From: Diogma glabrata
Lineage: Eukaryota > Arthropoda > Insecta > Diptera > Cylindrotomidae
NCBI GenBank assembly: GCA_963693315.1
Contig: OY856186.1
Location: forward strand, 301,856,144 to 301,920,143
Reading direction: 5' to 3'
DNA length: 64,000 bases
Shown here one piece after another: positions 33,001 through 44,320 of this stretch. The translations under genes and the position numbers were made by a program. The notes beneath the pieces were generated by a model. It searched no databases. It saw nothing but the letters and a program-made list of their open reading frames with translations, and was not told where the DNA came from. How positions within the stretch are numbered: position 1 is the stretch's first letter; each line of letters opens with the position of its first letter.

Positions 33001-35732
33001 TTGGTTCCACCAGAGAAAGACCAAATCTATAAATATGTTACAAAACCCGATGATATCCAAGGTTCATCAAAAGAAACTGATTATCACGTTGATGCTACGA
33101 ATGTTTCAGAGAATATTGGCTTATCTTCGGAAAGCAACAGCAACAATACAGAATTAATAATGATAACCTATGATGACGAATTAGAAAGGAATAATGAAAA
33201 TGACAGTGATAATGCCGCTAATGCTTCTACTATCGAAGACAGTATTTGCATGGGTGAATCACTTCAGGACTTAGAGATGTATCACATTGGAATATACTCG
33301 TCTCTGGTAATGTTCGCATTGAAATCATAAAAAAAGAAAGTGAACATTTTCAAAATAGAGAAGGGTCGTTTGTTACTGTATCTAGACACGGGTTAGACAT
33401 AAAAGGTGATGTTCGCCATCTTTCTAAAGAATGGTTTTATAAAATGATGAATAATGGTGAAAAAATTCTACGGCCATGGATTGTTTATTCTCCTGTAAAT
33501 AATAACTTGCGTCCTGTATTGCTTCTGTTGTCGTGTATTTGCTGTCACCAATAATAATAATACAAAATCAACATTTACTACTGGATATCAGAAGCGGTGG
33601 AAACTAAATCCCAAAGTGGCCGAGCATGAAACTTCAAATGAACATCTGGAGAATTTTGAAAAGTGGAAAACTTTGGAAATGAGGTTAAAAATTCATAAAA
33701 CGATACGAGACGCAGCCTTGCAATTAATATACAATAAAAAACAGAAGTGGAAACATCTTTTATCAAGATTATTGGATATAACTTTGTTTTTATCTAAACA
33801 AAACCCAGCATTTCATGGACATGATGAAGGACAAAGTTCTTCAAATAAAGGCAATTTCTTAGAACTAACCAAACTATTGTCAAAGTATGATGTAGTGTTA
33901 AAAGAACACATTTTGAATTTGGAGCATGGTAAATCACCAAAAGTATCATATTTGTCACCAGATATACAAAATGAGTTCATAAATGTTTTAGCGATCCACG
34001 TAATGTTTAAGCTTGTCAACGAAATTAAATCGGTTAAATATTTTGGAATTATGTTTGATAGCACACCTGACATTTCACATATTGATCAAATGTCAGAAGT
34101 GATTCGTTATGTGAAAATTGATGGTAGTAAAGTGGAAATCAAGGAAGTATTCCTTGGATTTTTTCCTTTACGTGGAAAAAAGCCGCTGATTTAAGCGATG
34201 AAATTCTTACACTGAAAAAAAAGTTGAAGTAATGATAACCTCATCTCGAAGATGGCAGTTTATTATTCATGCAAAGAAAAGATATTTACAAACAATTTCA
34301 CCGTGATTGCGACAACTACTCAGTACTCAGTAACATTTTCCTGATAACAGAATGAGGTGTAATTAAAATATAAAGTGCTATCCAATATAACAGTAGTTGA
34401 ATAAAGTTAATAACTATTTCCATGAAAATATATTTCTTTGGCCTTATTTCATGAATGATTCATTTTAAAATTTAAGTATTTGAGATTAATTGAACTATAT
34501 TTTATTTCCACATATATATTTCATCTGATTGTCTCAACTGCATCGGCTTATCATTGTACGGTTGTTGAATCAATCTCGTATTTCGATTCGCCATATCTGC
34601 CCGCACGGTGAGGTTGAGACAACTGCATTTCGATTGGAAATAGGACATGTTTTTTTCAGTGTAAAAATCTTGAAAATGATGGTATAGATGTTATGAATTG
34701 TCGCTCCCAAAGGTTATGATAATGCAGCTGTTATGAGTAGTATACATGGAGAAGTGCAAGCTATTATTAAAGCAAAAAATAACAAAGCAATTTTTGTGGG
34801 CTGCAAAGACCATTCAATTAATTTATACGGCCAACACTCGTCAGTGGAAGCCATTTTTACATGTTTTTCTGCTTCGACTAGCCGCTGGGAAGTACTTGCT
34901 AAACACAACAAAGCAACTGTTAAAATACTCTTAACAGCGCATTGGAGTGCTCATTATGCTGCAGTAAAAGTATTGGCCGAAAACTTTGATGGGATTGTGG
35001 CTGAAATTGAGAAGTTAAGTGATCAACAAGAAAATGTAGACACTAGAGGTGCTGCACAGAACCTTAACAATGCAGCATGTGATTTTTCGTTTCTTTGCTA
35101 TCTTTTGTTTTGGAATGATATTCTAAGAGAAATAATATCTGTGCTCAGATTGGATTGCAAAGCACGGGCTTGAATATTGATCAATTAGCTACAAAAATAG
35201 AGTCAATTCATAACGAAGTCTCATTGTAGAAGAGGCAATAGATCTTGCTGCGAAAAAATCGGAGGACTATGACATTCCAATGGAAAGCCGAATTCGTCAT
35301 AAAAACGCAAAAAACGAACGGGTGGTGAGTTTGCACCTGATGTTGAACTGACACTGAGAGCTCAACTTAAAAAGGACATGTTGGAATGTCTTGACCGATT
35401 CAGTGTTGAACACCGAACTAGACTGAAGTCAGTTCAAGATTTAGCTTCATTGTTCGGCGAACAGTGAAGAGTTAAAATTATCGGTATCAAAATTTACTGG
35501 TTTTTATGATGCGGTATTGGCAACAGAACTCCTCATAGAGATACAAAGGGTGAGGAGGCATTTAAAAGCGGCCAATGTTACAGTTTCTAACTGGGTGTAC
35601 CTAGACTTTTTGAAATTCATCGTAGAATGGGATTTTTTAGAATTTCTTCCGAATCTTACGGTCGCACTAAAGTTATTTATGACTATTTGCGTATTAGTGG
35701 CTTCGTGTGAGAAGGAAATTAAAATTAGTTAA
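33001..35732 (+). pseudogene. hAT transposase (ZMYM1/DUF4371-like), disrupted
   Basis: Pieces in order: 33001-33310, an acidic Ser/Asn-rich N-terminus; 33310-33550, in the next frame, the TTF-type region (RHLSKEWFYKMMNNGEKILR, then PWIVYSP) with the zinc-binding cysteines mostly lost; 33555-34194, a 192-residue frame plus its upstream part, with KYFGIMFDSTPDISHIDQMSE holding the first catalytic Asp; 34662-35173, containing IHGEVQAIIKAKNNKAIFV and HWSAHYAAVK; 35517-35732, the C-terminal dimerisation region with SNWVYLDFLKFIVEWDFLE and VASCEKE. The order and blocks match ZMYM1-like hAT transposases. Frameshifts, stops, a MITE at 34210-34661 and loss of the residues after CEKE make it inactive. 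Confidence 0.9.
34210..34661. mobile_element. MITE with CACTGAAAAAAA ends, TA duplication
   Basis: This is a 452-bp insert inside the hAT transposase frame. The TIR CACTGAAAAAAA starts at 34210 and is inverted at 34650-34661, with TA on both sides (34208-34209, 34662-34663). Removing it with one TA puts the transposase back in frame (DEIL joined to NLEND). Typical of Tc1/mariner-derived MITEs. Confidence 0.88.
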
Positions 35733-35948
35733 ATTTAGTTCTTAAAGTTCTTAAAATTAGTCAGGAAATTAAAATTAGTTAAAAATTACTTGCGGGCTTA
35801 TAATAATAACGCTCATTTGTATTAATTAAAAAAAATTATAAATTACGTTTATCGGCTTTTTATTATTATTGACAGTTTTTATTTTTGGGGTGACACCACA
35901 ATATCCGCCCCGGGTGCCACCCATGCTAGCTACGCCACTGTGTGTAAT

Positions 35949-36110
35949 TAAAGCATTATGGTTAGTTAATTTAGCTTTGATACCATTAACGGTTTTTAAT
36001 TCATTTTGATAGAAATTTTTTCACTAGAAGCGAAAATTATTTGTTTAGGTTTTCTCATCACATCGAAATCATATTTTTGTAACACATGCGTAAAAAATAT
36101 TCAATTTTGT
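35949..36110 (-). pseudogene. Penelope ORF, upstream part beyond the hAT
   Basis: Read on the minus strand, LKTVNGIKAKLTNHNALITQ leads across the hAT target site into CDKGNTIVIL at 31020. Further upstream one frameshift gives KPKQIIFASSEK. This is the segment N-terminal to the RT palm. The element start was not found. Confidence 0.75.
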
Positions 36111-36354
36111 ACTAGAATAGAATAAAAGAAAAAACTACTTTTCCGCATATATGACCACAAAATATTTTGTAAGCCTGGACCGTAACGTCGCCTGCATGTG
36201 AGATTTGTAGTTAAATCTATCCATATATCTATCTATATATAATATTTTTATAGCACTAAAATATCAAAATAATAATTTAAATAACTTACCATATAGTAAA
36301 AACAACTTAAACACAGTGCATCATTTGAATTTCAAGAAAAAACATTTTATTTAG

Positions 36355-36481
36355 GTTTTCAAAGTTTACAATTTTGACAGCTCTTATTGGATTCCTATGT
36401 GTTGTTTTAGTTGGATTCTTATGTTTATATTTTCGAGCTCGTATAATTTACAACTATTACAACGAAGATAGCGCACTTTAG
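36355..36481 (+). CDS. Candidate 3'-terminal exon encoding a membrane segment
   Basis: An acceptor-like tract (CATTTTATTTAG ending 36354) is followed by a frame of 41 codons starting at 36356 and ending in TAG at 36481. It has a strong hydrophobic span of about 20 residues (ILTALIGFLCVVLVGFLCLY), then RAR and a short polar tail ending DSAL. One transmembrane helix plus a short cytosolic tail is a plausible end of a type I membrane protein. AATAAA-like signals occur at about 36521 and 36543. No homology is recognised and no upstream exon is in view (the DNA upstream is transposons). It may be chance. Confidence 0.3.
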
Positions 36482-38691
36482 TTATTTAAAAAGCTTAAAT
36501 TTGTTTATAACTTTGTTAAATAAATGATTAAATGAACACTTAAATAAATATTTATAAATTTTACGCACTTGTTACAAACTTGTCACGCACTTGTTACACT
36601 ACCTGCGGTCGTGCGGCAAACTAACTCTTGTTTGGAAAACGCATTCGCACTAGTAATACAATCTACTATTTTATGGTGATTATTATTATTATGATTATGT
36701 TTTTGTGATTATTTTTTATTCGCCTAATCACGAAAAGGTTTAAAAATAGTCAATAAATCTTACAATCGAAACATAAAACAATAAAACCAAAGACGTTTAT
36801 TTTTGTTCTTAGATTATACCCTACGATTGTGCTTTTATTCTGATTATTCAAATTTCATTTTAAACATATTCGAATAAAATTTCGATTCTAATTTCATTTC
36901 TGCTGAATACAGATTTAATTTTCATTTTTTCTGCTTCGTCTTATTTTGATTGATTTCTAAATTACTTTAGCGATAGGCATTTTTAAATCATATTCAAATT
37001 CTTTCTAAAAATATAAATTTTATATATGTATATTGTTGTATATTTTCGTTTCCTTATAAACTTAATAAAAAATTATATAAAAATTTTATAAAAGAAAAGG
37101 AAACCTAAAGAAAATATTCTGTAATTCTATTTAATTGATTTTAGCTTACAAACAAAATTTTCGTTTTTCTTTCTTTACTCAATTGTGATTTTGCCGATTC
37201 TTTTATTTCTAATAAATCTATTCAAGAAGAAAAAACAAAACACACAAAATAAACGGAAAATCGAAAAAAAAAATATGTTAAGCAAAATTTATGAAAATGT
37301 CGAAAAAATGTTTCTTTATATTTTTGAAGTAACAATACAATAAATATATTAAATATACAAAGATAAGTTGTTAAGTTAAAGATATGTAATTAAGAAACAC
37401 TTCACAAGGGTTGGTTGTTTATCATTGGAATTAACGGTTTTCGACAAACTGGCATTTTCTTTCAAGAAACAATGTAGCCGGAAAATGTAATCTACTTATC
37501 AGTGTTACCTCATATATTTCGAATAAAACAAAGCGTAGGAACAATAAGTTGTAAGTAAACAAAAAGAAAAAGAAAACTTATTGTTTTATTCAATAAAGTA
37601 AAAGTCGAACATAAAAAGAATATAATCATAAATATTGTGGTTTTGGGAATAAGCAACAAAATTTTCGATTCAAGTGGGAATTTGATGAAACAAAAACTTT
37701 TCTTTCCAAAATTTTTGTTTTCTAAATATCAGGAAGCAAAGAAACGACAAACAAATAAGGAAAATCAGAGAAAAACTTCGTTTCCATTATTACAACATTT
37801 CACCTCCACCAATCAAATTAGATTAATAAAGTCAGTCAATTTAGAATTTGATATTCTATATTATACATCTGTTTTCGATACTATATATTCTATGGTATCA
37901 TGAATACAAGTAGATTAAGGTTTTTTTGGGTGTTAATAGAAAAAAATTGTTTACGGTTTTGGAATAATAGCTGATTTTGCCAAACATAATTCTTTTAAGA
38001 TGAAGATAAACAAAAACCTTTTAGGGTAATTTAATTTCTATCCTTAAAGAAAGCATAATTTTAAGATTATCATAAAAGGTTAATGTAAGAGGTTGTTAAC
38101 CAATGGATAACTGGTTATATATTTGAAAAACCATTTTAATATTTTAACTTGTTTTTTCAAAAGAAAATATTTTCAAGACTTTTCACATATAAAAACAGTT
38201 TTTTACCATGCTCTAAATTCAAATTGTTTGCTTAGGATTTTATATAAGTCAATATATATACTTTTATACGTCAATACATAATTCCTTTATTATTTATATT
38301 TTTATTTGTTCTTGCTTTTAAAAACTTAAATATTAATCCCTTGATTATTAATAAAATTAAATTACGTAGGCAAAATTTGACTCGTCAACATTCAAAAAGA
38401 TTTTTAGTATCTAAATTATTCATCGTAAGCTTAATATTAAAACTTTACAGACATTAAATTATTGCTTAAAAAATAGATACACATTTTAGTAGGTGAGATC
38501 AAATGAATAAGTTGATCTCTACAATTGAAAAAGTTATGAGAGAGATAACATTAAATGACATTGAATGTTAAAATAATTGTTAGAGCATTTTTGGCATAAA
38601 GATTGTTGCTTTTAAAATAAATTTAATTATGTATTTATGAGCTATATTTATGGCCATATAATACAGCTTGGTAAGTAGGCTGCTAAATTTT
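36482..38691. other. AT-rich DNA, possible intron or intergenic
   Basis: No repeat ends or tandem arrays recognised. The 88-residue frame at 37637-37903 is Lys/Phe/Ser-rich and typical of AT-rich chance ORFs. The stretch is notably free of the repeat families seen elsewhere. Confidence 0.4.
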
Positions 38692-38814
38692 ATGGAATTT
38701 CATCTTCTTAAAGCAGAGGTGAATGATTTTAATGCAACTTTGTTACGTGGTTTCATCAAATATTGCGATGGATACAAAAGGTGTATCGACGGCAATCACA
38801 ATAACATAAATTAG
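38692..38814 (+). CDS. Small ORF, 40 residues, unidentified
   Basis: An ATG-started frame (MEFHLLKAEVNDFNATLLRG, then a segment with two Cys, then stop). It is close upstream of the next candidate exon. Length is within chance; included because composition is not the Lys/Asn/Phe-rich type of chance frames here. Confidence 0.15.
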   Translation: MEFHLLKAEVNDFNATLLRGFIKYCDGYKRCIDGNHNNIN

Positions 38815-38986
38815 TTAACTTTATTTGAAAATTTTTTTAATAAATAATAGGAAATAGCGAGCAATATATCGGTTTACGGAAGACATAATCGTACAACAAA
38901 TGCACTTGAAGCATTTAACGGAAATATATGCCGTCGTATGCCATAGAAAAGTAATTTTATACATTTTTTGAAACTTCTTTTGACAG

Positions 38987-39119
38987 AGGAATACGTCAAA
39001 AGCAGACATTTTGCAAGTCCCATTCATACTGGTGGTAAAAGTGGTAGAAAAAGCAGATATCGAGAACAAGAAGGACATCTTGCCCCTCGAGTTTGTGGGA
39101 CGTGTCCTTTTAGATGATG
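38987..39119 (+). CDS. Candidate internal host exon
   Basis: An acceptor-like CTTCTTTTGACAG (ending 38986) and a donor-like G/GTGAG (39120) bound 133 bases that are clearly richer in G+C than the surroundings. One frame reads ADILQVPFILVVKVVEKADI, then a Lys/Asp-rich turn, then LPLEFVGRVLLDDG, with a purine-first codon bias. The block has beta-sheet character. A second plus frame and an antisense frame are also open, so the frame choice is not certain. I recognise no family. If real, the gene would extend on both sides through introns. Confidence 0.4.
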
Positions 39120-39441
39120 GTGAGAACATTCATAAAGGTTGTGTCGTCGTCTGTCGATTTCGATTATGATGGCGATTATAATAGCGCCGAGCCTGCGCAC
39201 AAAGCGACGATAATGAACTAAATAGAACTATCAAAAGTTCAGTCAGTAGATTGTAAAATATGCTATGTTAATAAAAAATATGTTTTCCTGATGCCTTGCA
39301 AACAAATCTGCTTGAACGCGATGTTTGTTTTAATAAATTAAAAACAAATGCCACGAATTACATCAGTAATGGTAATAATGGGGTCTATTCAGTATTTTTT
39401 GTATGAAGTTTTATTTTCCGTTATAAAATTTCATACAAAAA
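39120..39441. other. Spacer, possible intron
   Basis: The first 80 bases are still G+C-richer than average. 39397-39444 is a short hairpin (TTTTTTGTATGAAGTTTT and its complement) just before the next repeat. Nothing else recognised. Confidence 0.35.
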
Positions 39442-40474
39442 ATATGAAGGGGCTGAAATCTCAAGGCTTTGAGATATCAAGACTGTGGTTTTGTTAAGGG
39501 TTTTATATAAAGTTATATAAAGGGAAAAGGCTTTATGAGGAAATTATTTTTAGTTTTGGGCAGCGAAGTATAATAAACATAATATTCTTTGTAAAAGTAA
39601 AAGTACAAGTAAAAGTACAGATAAAACTTTTTCAAAATTCTAAAAATATTCCAAAAATTATTACAAAATCTAAACGTTTAAACTTTTTAAACTAATGTAA
39701 TATAGTTTCAATAAACTAATTAAACTAATTTAAACTTTTTTCAATATTGTAAAAATACTCCAAAAATTATTACAAAATAAAATATTGAAACTTTTTCGAA
39801 ATTTCAAAAATATTGCAAAAATCATATTAAAATTAAAAATACAAACTTTTTTAAAAATTCCAACAATTATAGTAAATCAAGAATTTAAACTTTATTCAAA
39901 AGTCTAAAAATATTCCAAAAATTAATTCAAAATAAAAGATTGAATCCGAAGTAATTTCAAAATTTCAAAAATATTGCAAAAATTATAACATAATCAAAAA
40001 TTCAAACTTATTCCCAACTGTTTCTGCTATTCAGAATTCACTTAACGATTTTTATTGACATAATACAATAATCAAGGTCCTGGCCTAAAATACAGGTACC
40101 AATCATCTAAATTACTCCAAATTCAAATTAATACTGCTCACTACCACTGAAAATAAACGTTTTTTAAGCCATAAATATGAAAATTTGCTAATTTAGATGC
40201 ATTTCATGATTTTTTTTTACACACTTCCTGTACAGCTGTCGAGCCCATCGCCCTTTCGGTTCTTGCCATTAACAAAACCTATTTTAGAATTTGTGAAATC
40301 GCTCCAGTAGTTCTAGTTTTCGTCGGCTGTGACGGTCAGACGACCGGCCGATCGGCAGACAAACGGAAATATTTTTTTGGCGTTTTAAGAATCGTTATGA
40401 CCTAAAACGTCAAGAAATGCAAAAAAAATTGGAGGGAACATTTTCTACTTAGGTCGTTCATACCGAAGTAATAG
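39442..40474 (+). repeat. Unclassified repeat family, copy A
   Basis: This copy starts GAAGGGGCTGAAATCTCAAG, contains many imperfect AATTCCAAAAATATTGCAAAAATT-type units (39630-40020), then the AAATAAACGTTTTTTAAGCC and GACGGTCAGACGACCGGCCG blocks, and ends TACCGAAGTAATAG. The same order is seen at 48071-49400. No coding frame and no obvious terminal inverted repeat. It could be a non-autonomous element of unknown class. Confidence 0.8.
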
Positions 40475-40837
40475 AAAGATAGCAGAAACTTTCGATAGAA
40501 GATTTTGCTTAATTTTTTTTCTTTTCTTGAATTACAGAGCATGTTTAAATAAACTACATTTTTTAATTTGTTATTTTTATTTTTTAATAATTTCATTGTT
40601 TTTAAATTAAAACGTTAAAAATGCCTTTTATATCTTCAAAGAAATATAGAAATTAGCCTAAATAATAGGTTTTAAAAAAAATAGAATCGACTTCAAAAAA
40701 CACCAAAAAGTGAAAAATAACTCAATTGTGACTTTAGAGACAAAAATACAGCTAACTATTGATTTATTTAATTTAATTATATTTAACTACAGACAAAAAA
40801 AATACGGTTTCAAACAAAGTTATTCTATTATAGAATT

Positions 40838-41042
40838 TATTTATTATTATAATAATTACAATTATTATAGTTGTTACAATAGTTATTATATTATAAAAGT
40901 TATTTGTAGCAGAAAACTGTTAGAAATCGGTGCCAAGCCGATGACATTTTAGTCAGTTTTTCGTCAATTTGGCCCGACTTCGAATAACTTTTATAATATA
41001 ATAACTATTGTAACAACTATAATAATTGTAGTAATCATAATC
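40838..41042. repeat. Hairpin, about 57-bp arms
   Basis: ATAATTACAATTATTATAGTTG, then AAAAGTTATT at about 40852-40905, is mirrored at about 40983-41038. The loop contains a GC-richer GGTGCCAAGCCGATGACATT block. Confidence 0.7.
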
Positions 41043-41140
41043 CTTAATATTATAGCCGTGAGTCTATCCCTCTATACGGTCGTAGCGCTGATGACGTAGT
41101 ACATTTTTTATTGTTTTTTTTTCATTTTTTTTAAATAACA

Positions 41141-41538
41141 GCCGCTTTCCAATCGAGTGAATTGCTGAAGGAATTGATTGTAGCCAATTGGTCTAATATT
41201 CAGTAAATCATCAAAAATAGAGCCAAAACAACAAAAAACAGCAATTTTTGACGTTTAAGAATACATAACCAAAATCGAAAATTTACACACAAACAAATAT
41301 GTTCCGATTAATTTTTGTATTATTTTTACCGTTTGACCATAAACCGTAAATAAAAAAATATGAATATGTTGAACTGATGAACCTATTTTTTCCTTCACTT
41401 TATTCAATTCAATTCAGTTCTGTAGTAGCTCAATTTACGTTCAGTGATAAGCTGAATATTACCATTGGAACATACAAATTCCGGAATACAATTCAGTTTA
41501 AGTGAATCATTCAGTAATTCACTCGATTGGAAAGCGCC
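41141..41538. mobile_element. MITE with CGCTTTCCAATCGAGTGAATT ends, 5-bp TSD
   Basis: This is a 398-bp insert. The inverted ends are GCCGCTTTCCAATCGAGTG and its complement. TAACA is present on both sides (41136-41140 and 41539-41543). The interior is AT-rich and non-coding. I cannot name the superfamily. Confidence 0.8.
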
Positions 41539-42237
41539 TAACATTAAAATTATTGTTTTTTTGTTATTGTTTTAATAAAATTTAGAGGGGGGATTTTTTT
41601 AAAAGTTATTTATAGTTTTTGTTGTTGTTTTAATTAAATCTGTTTTTTTTTTCAATTCAATTAGTCAGAATATTTGTAATATGTATTAATTTTGCTTTTG
41701 AACCTATATAGGTAAAAACATGCTATATATTATATTTGATTTGATTTATAGTAATTAATATACTTCACAAACAAACTTAAATCGTTTAAAGCAAAAACAT
41801 GAAAAACTTCAGAGAGAATTTTTTAAATGATTATAGTTGTGTTTTGTATGTAAGCTTGTGCTTTTGTATGTAAGCAAATGCTTTTCTTAACTCCCCTTTG
41901 TAGCACTATTATAGCAGGAGTCAGACCCAGAAAATTGTTCTATAGAATAGCGAGCACAACAGCATAGAAAAATATAGATTTTTAACAATTTTTAAAAACA
42001 ATGTAGGTTGCAAACATTTGATATTATTGGGACAAAAAACAGTTTGTGTTATAACATACATTTTTAAACATTTAATAATTTAAACCGATTTAATAAAATG
42101 ATGTTTAAAAAGCTCAGTACAAAATTTTGTTGTCATTTTTGATGTAGAGGGTTGTGAGAAAGGTTCGGGGTTCAACGCGGACCCTATATTTATTTTTTAT
42201 TGTTTTTGCTTATTTTTTTTATAGAACATAAAAATTA
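41539..42237. other. AT-rich spacer
   Basis: No gene or defined repeat; a G-rich patch with GGTTCGGGGTTCAACGCGGAC is at 42159-42181. Confidence 0.4.
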
Positions 42238-42727
42238 TTTCTTTGGGATTTTTTGTATTAAATTTCTAGATATTACGATGTATGTATTCATAGGATGAGT
42301 TAATATCTCGTCAACACTTAAGTCAACATTCTAATCAACATCCTAAGTCACGAGTGTAAAGTCATTATTGATTGTTGCCAATCAATGCGAAACTTAATAT
42401 CTGACGCATGGTCAATTCATTGCTATATTTTTGGTTAGGAAATATAGACAACTTCAGGGAAACTTTTAATTTGGAAGGGTTTTTTGTGAACAATTAAGCT
42501 TAAGTACATATTGGAAATCACTTGAATTTTGCAATTCGAAATAACTTTTCATTTTCTCTAAAATTCCTTTAGAAAAATTTTTTGTGTTTCGTGCCATAAT
42601 GACTTTACATTCGTGACTTAGGATGTTGATTAGAATGTTGACTTAAGTGTTGACGAAATATTCTCTCATCCTATGAATTCATACATCGTAATATTTAGAA
42701 ATTCAATACAAAAAATCCCAAAGAAAT
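42238..42727. repeat. Inverted repeat linked to the SINE
   Basis: The arms 42238-42365 and about 42590-42727 are close reverse complements (TTTCTTTGGGATTTTTTGTATT outermost, TCAACATCCTAAGTCACGA within). A single diverged arm recurs at about 57600-57790. The loop contains, inverted, the 3' half of the SINE (about 42465-42590). Confidence 0.8.
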
Positions 42728-42784
42728 GCAATTTCCAATATGTAATCCAATCCAATCCAATGCATTTCCAATGTAAAGATTCAA

Positions 42785-43065
42785 ATTAAGTAAATATGAA
42801 AAATGATGAAGTTTCAATTTAGAAATTATCTGGACATGAAAATTAAAATATGGTACGTCATCGCCGCTGTGGCTAAGTTGTGTAAGACACACGGGATTTG
42901 AACATACGTCTCTGATGAATGTGAGGTCGAATCCTAGCATGAAACACAAAAAATGTTTCTAAAGGAGTTTTAGAGAAAATGAAAAGTTATTTCGAATTGC
43001 AAAATTCAAGTGATTTCCAATATGTACTTAAGCCTAATTGTTCACAAAAAACCCTTCCAAATAAA
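42785..43065 (+). repeat. tRNA-derived SINE copy
   Basis: Order: GATGAAGTTTCAATTTAGAA head, then a tRNA-like segment with a decayed A-box and a B-box-like GGTCGAATCC (about 42926), then CATGAAACACAAAAAATG and the conserved TTGCAAAATTCAAGTGATTTCC tail. Same family as 57276 and 57793. Not a tRNA gene: the arms do not close. Confidence 0.75.
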
Positions 43066-43192
43066 AATTATTCCTTTTTATTCATAAAAATTCCATTTAC
43101 GGCATTTAAATTTTTCGATAATGTAGTCTTTCAGCCATTTCGTTCAAATTTATTATTTATATCATTTCGATATTAATAAGAAAATTAATTAT

Positions 43193-43198
<6 letters not shown>

Positions 43199-43223
<25 letters not shown>

Positions 43224-43905
43224 AATAAAATGTGTTGTGTAATAGGGTTTAGAATATGTGTCACAACAACACATAAATACCTTTTAAGACCTAGGTCTAG
43301 ACCTGGGTCCCACAACAACTGGCGTTCTGAGGTGTAGATTAACGCTTTTTTTAAACATCTGTGGGTTGAAGCCACCTGAGACTAAGTGTTCCGGCAAACT
43401 ATTCCATTTGTACGCAGTTCGGACAAAGAAGTCTCTCTGCGATCTGCCAGTATGACAGCGCGGGATCTTTACCGTTTCACTGGTTGCGGCAGCCGATTGC
43501 CGAGTGGAACGGGGGTAAGAATAAGTTTGAGGCATGATGCCGCTGATTTCATCTGAGCACTGCTGATGACGATATTTGTAAAAAACAACGAGGTCAGCAA
43601 CAGTGCGACGATGTTGTAGGGAATCAAGTTGTGATGTCAAAGTTCGATCACCTACAATTCGTATAGCTCGCTTTGGAACAGAGTCCAAGAGGGCCAAGAT
43701 GGAAACAGAGGCAGCACCCCAAACTTGACAGCAGTACTCCATACAGGGACGAATATAGGACTTATAAACATGGAGCAATTGGTATGGAGTGAAAAATTTT
43801 TTGCATCTATTTAGGAGGCCGAGTTTTTTAGACGCGCTTTTTGCCATCGCCATTACATGATCGTTCCAGAGTAGGTCATATGACAGATAGTTTGTTTTCC
43901 ATCAT
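43199..43905 (-). pseudogene. 5'-truncated jockey-type LINE, longer copy
   Basis: The minus strand is open from about 43900 (YDLLWNDHVMAMAKSASKKL) through LGLLNRC, YIRPCMEYCCQVWGAAS and the C-terminal blocks to a TAA at 43284. A 3' UTR ending AATAAA-like follows, then a poly(A) tail (poly(T) 43199-43223). The NDHVxxMAxxASKKLGLL and LYKSYIRP-type blocks are the standard end of jockey/CR1-like RT proteins. Only about 205 codons of the ORF remain. ATTATTT on both sides may be the target duplication. It differs from the 14041 copy by several substitutions and keeps the normal stop. Confidence 0.88.
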
Positions 43906-44160
43906 TATTTTTGCATAGTTGCATTTACTGTTAATAAACTAAAGAAAAACAAAAGCTGCTATTTCATTATTTTCTTAATACATATTATTATTTCCAGCCA
44001 TTTGTGATTGATCGTATAAAAATTTTATAGCATGCACACTTCGCGATGGTTTTTTTGTAGAATTATAGTTAAGCAGCAGGGGCACACAGAACAGATTAGA
44101 AGAGGTTGGATTATAATGGATAGTACTTAGTAATTGTATCAAAGCCAGATGAAAAGGCAA

Positions 44161-44216
44161 AGAGTGTATTGTCGTGCGGGGGAAAGGGGAGGGCCAAGCC
44201 CGCGGGATACCCCCTA
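44161..44216. other. GC-rich patch
   Basis: CGTGCGGGGGAAAGGGGAGG, then CCAAGCCCGCGGGATACCCC, stands out sharply from AT-rich flanks. Possibly a repeat end. Not assigned. Confidence 0.3.
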
Positions 44217-44320
44217 GTAATAAATAAATTCTATAATAATAATAAAGTTATTATTTGAAACCGTATTTATTTTTGTCTGTAGTTTAATATAATCAAATTA
44301 AATAAATCAATAGTTAGCTG

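Larger units (their letters stand above)
31026..35940 (+). mobile_element. hAT (ZMYM-type) DNA transposon
   Basis: This is a 4915-bp insertion flanked by a perfect 8-bp duplication TGTGTAAT (31018-31025 and 35941-35948). The ends are CAGAGGCGTAGCTAG (31026) and inverted CTAGCTACGCCACTG (ending 35940). Inside are subterminal 77-bp repeats, a second Penelope fragment, a decayed transposase reading left to right and a MITE. TSD length, termini and transposase all agree on hAT. It inserted into the Penelope ORF: joining the flanks with one TSD restores the reading through to CDKGNT. Confidence 0.95.

Noticed and set aside
37637..37903. 88-residue ORF as a host gene
   Set aside because: Composition is typical of chance frames in AT-rich DNA. 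No splice sites or family signal support it.
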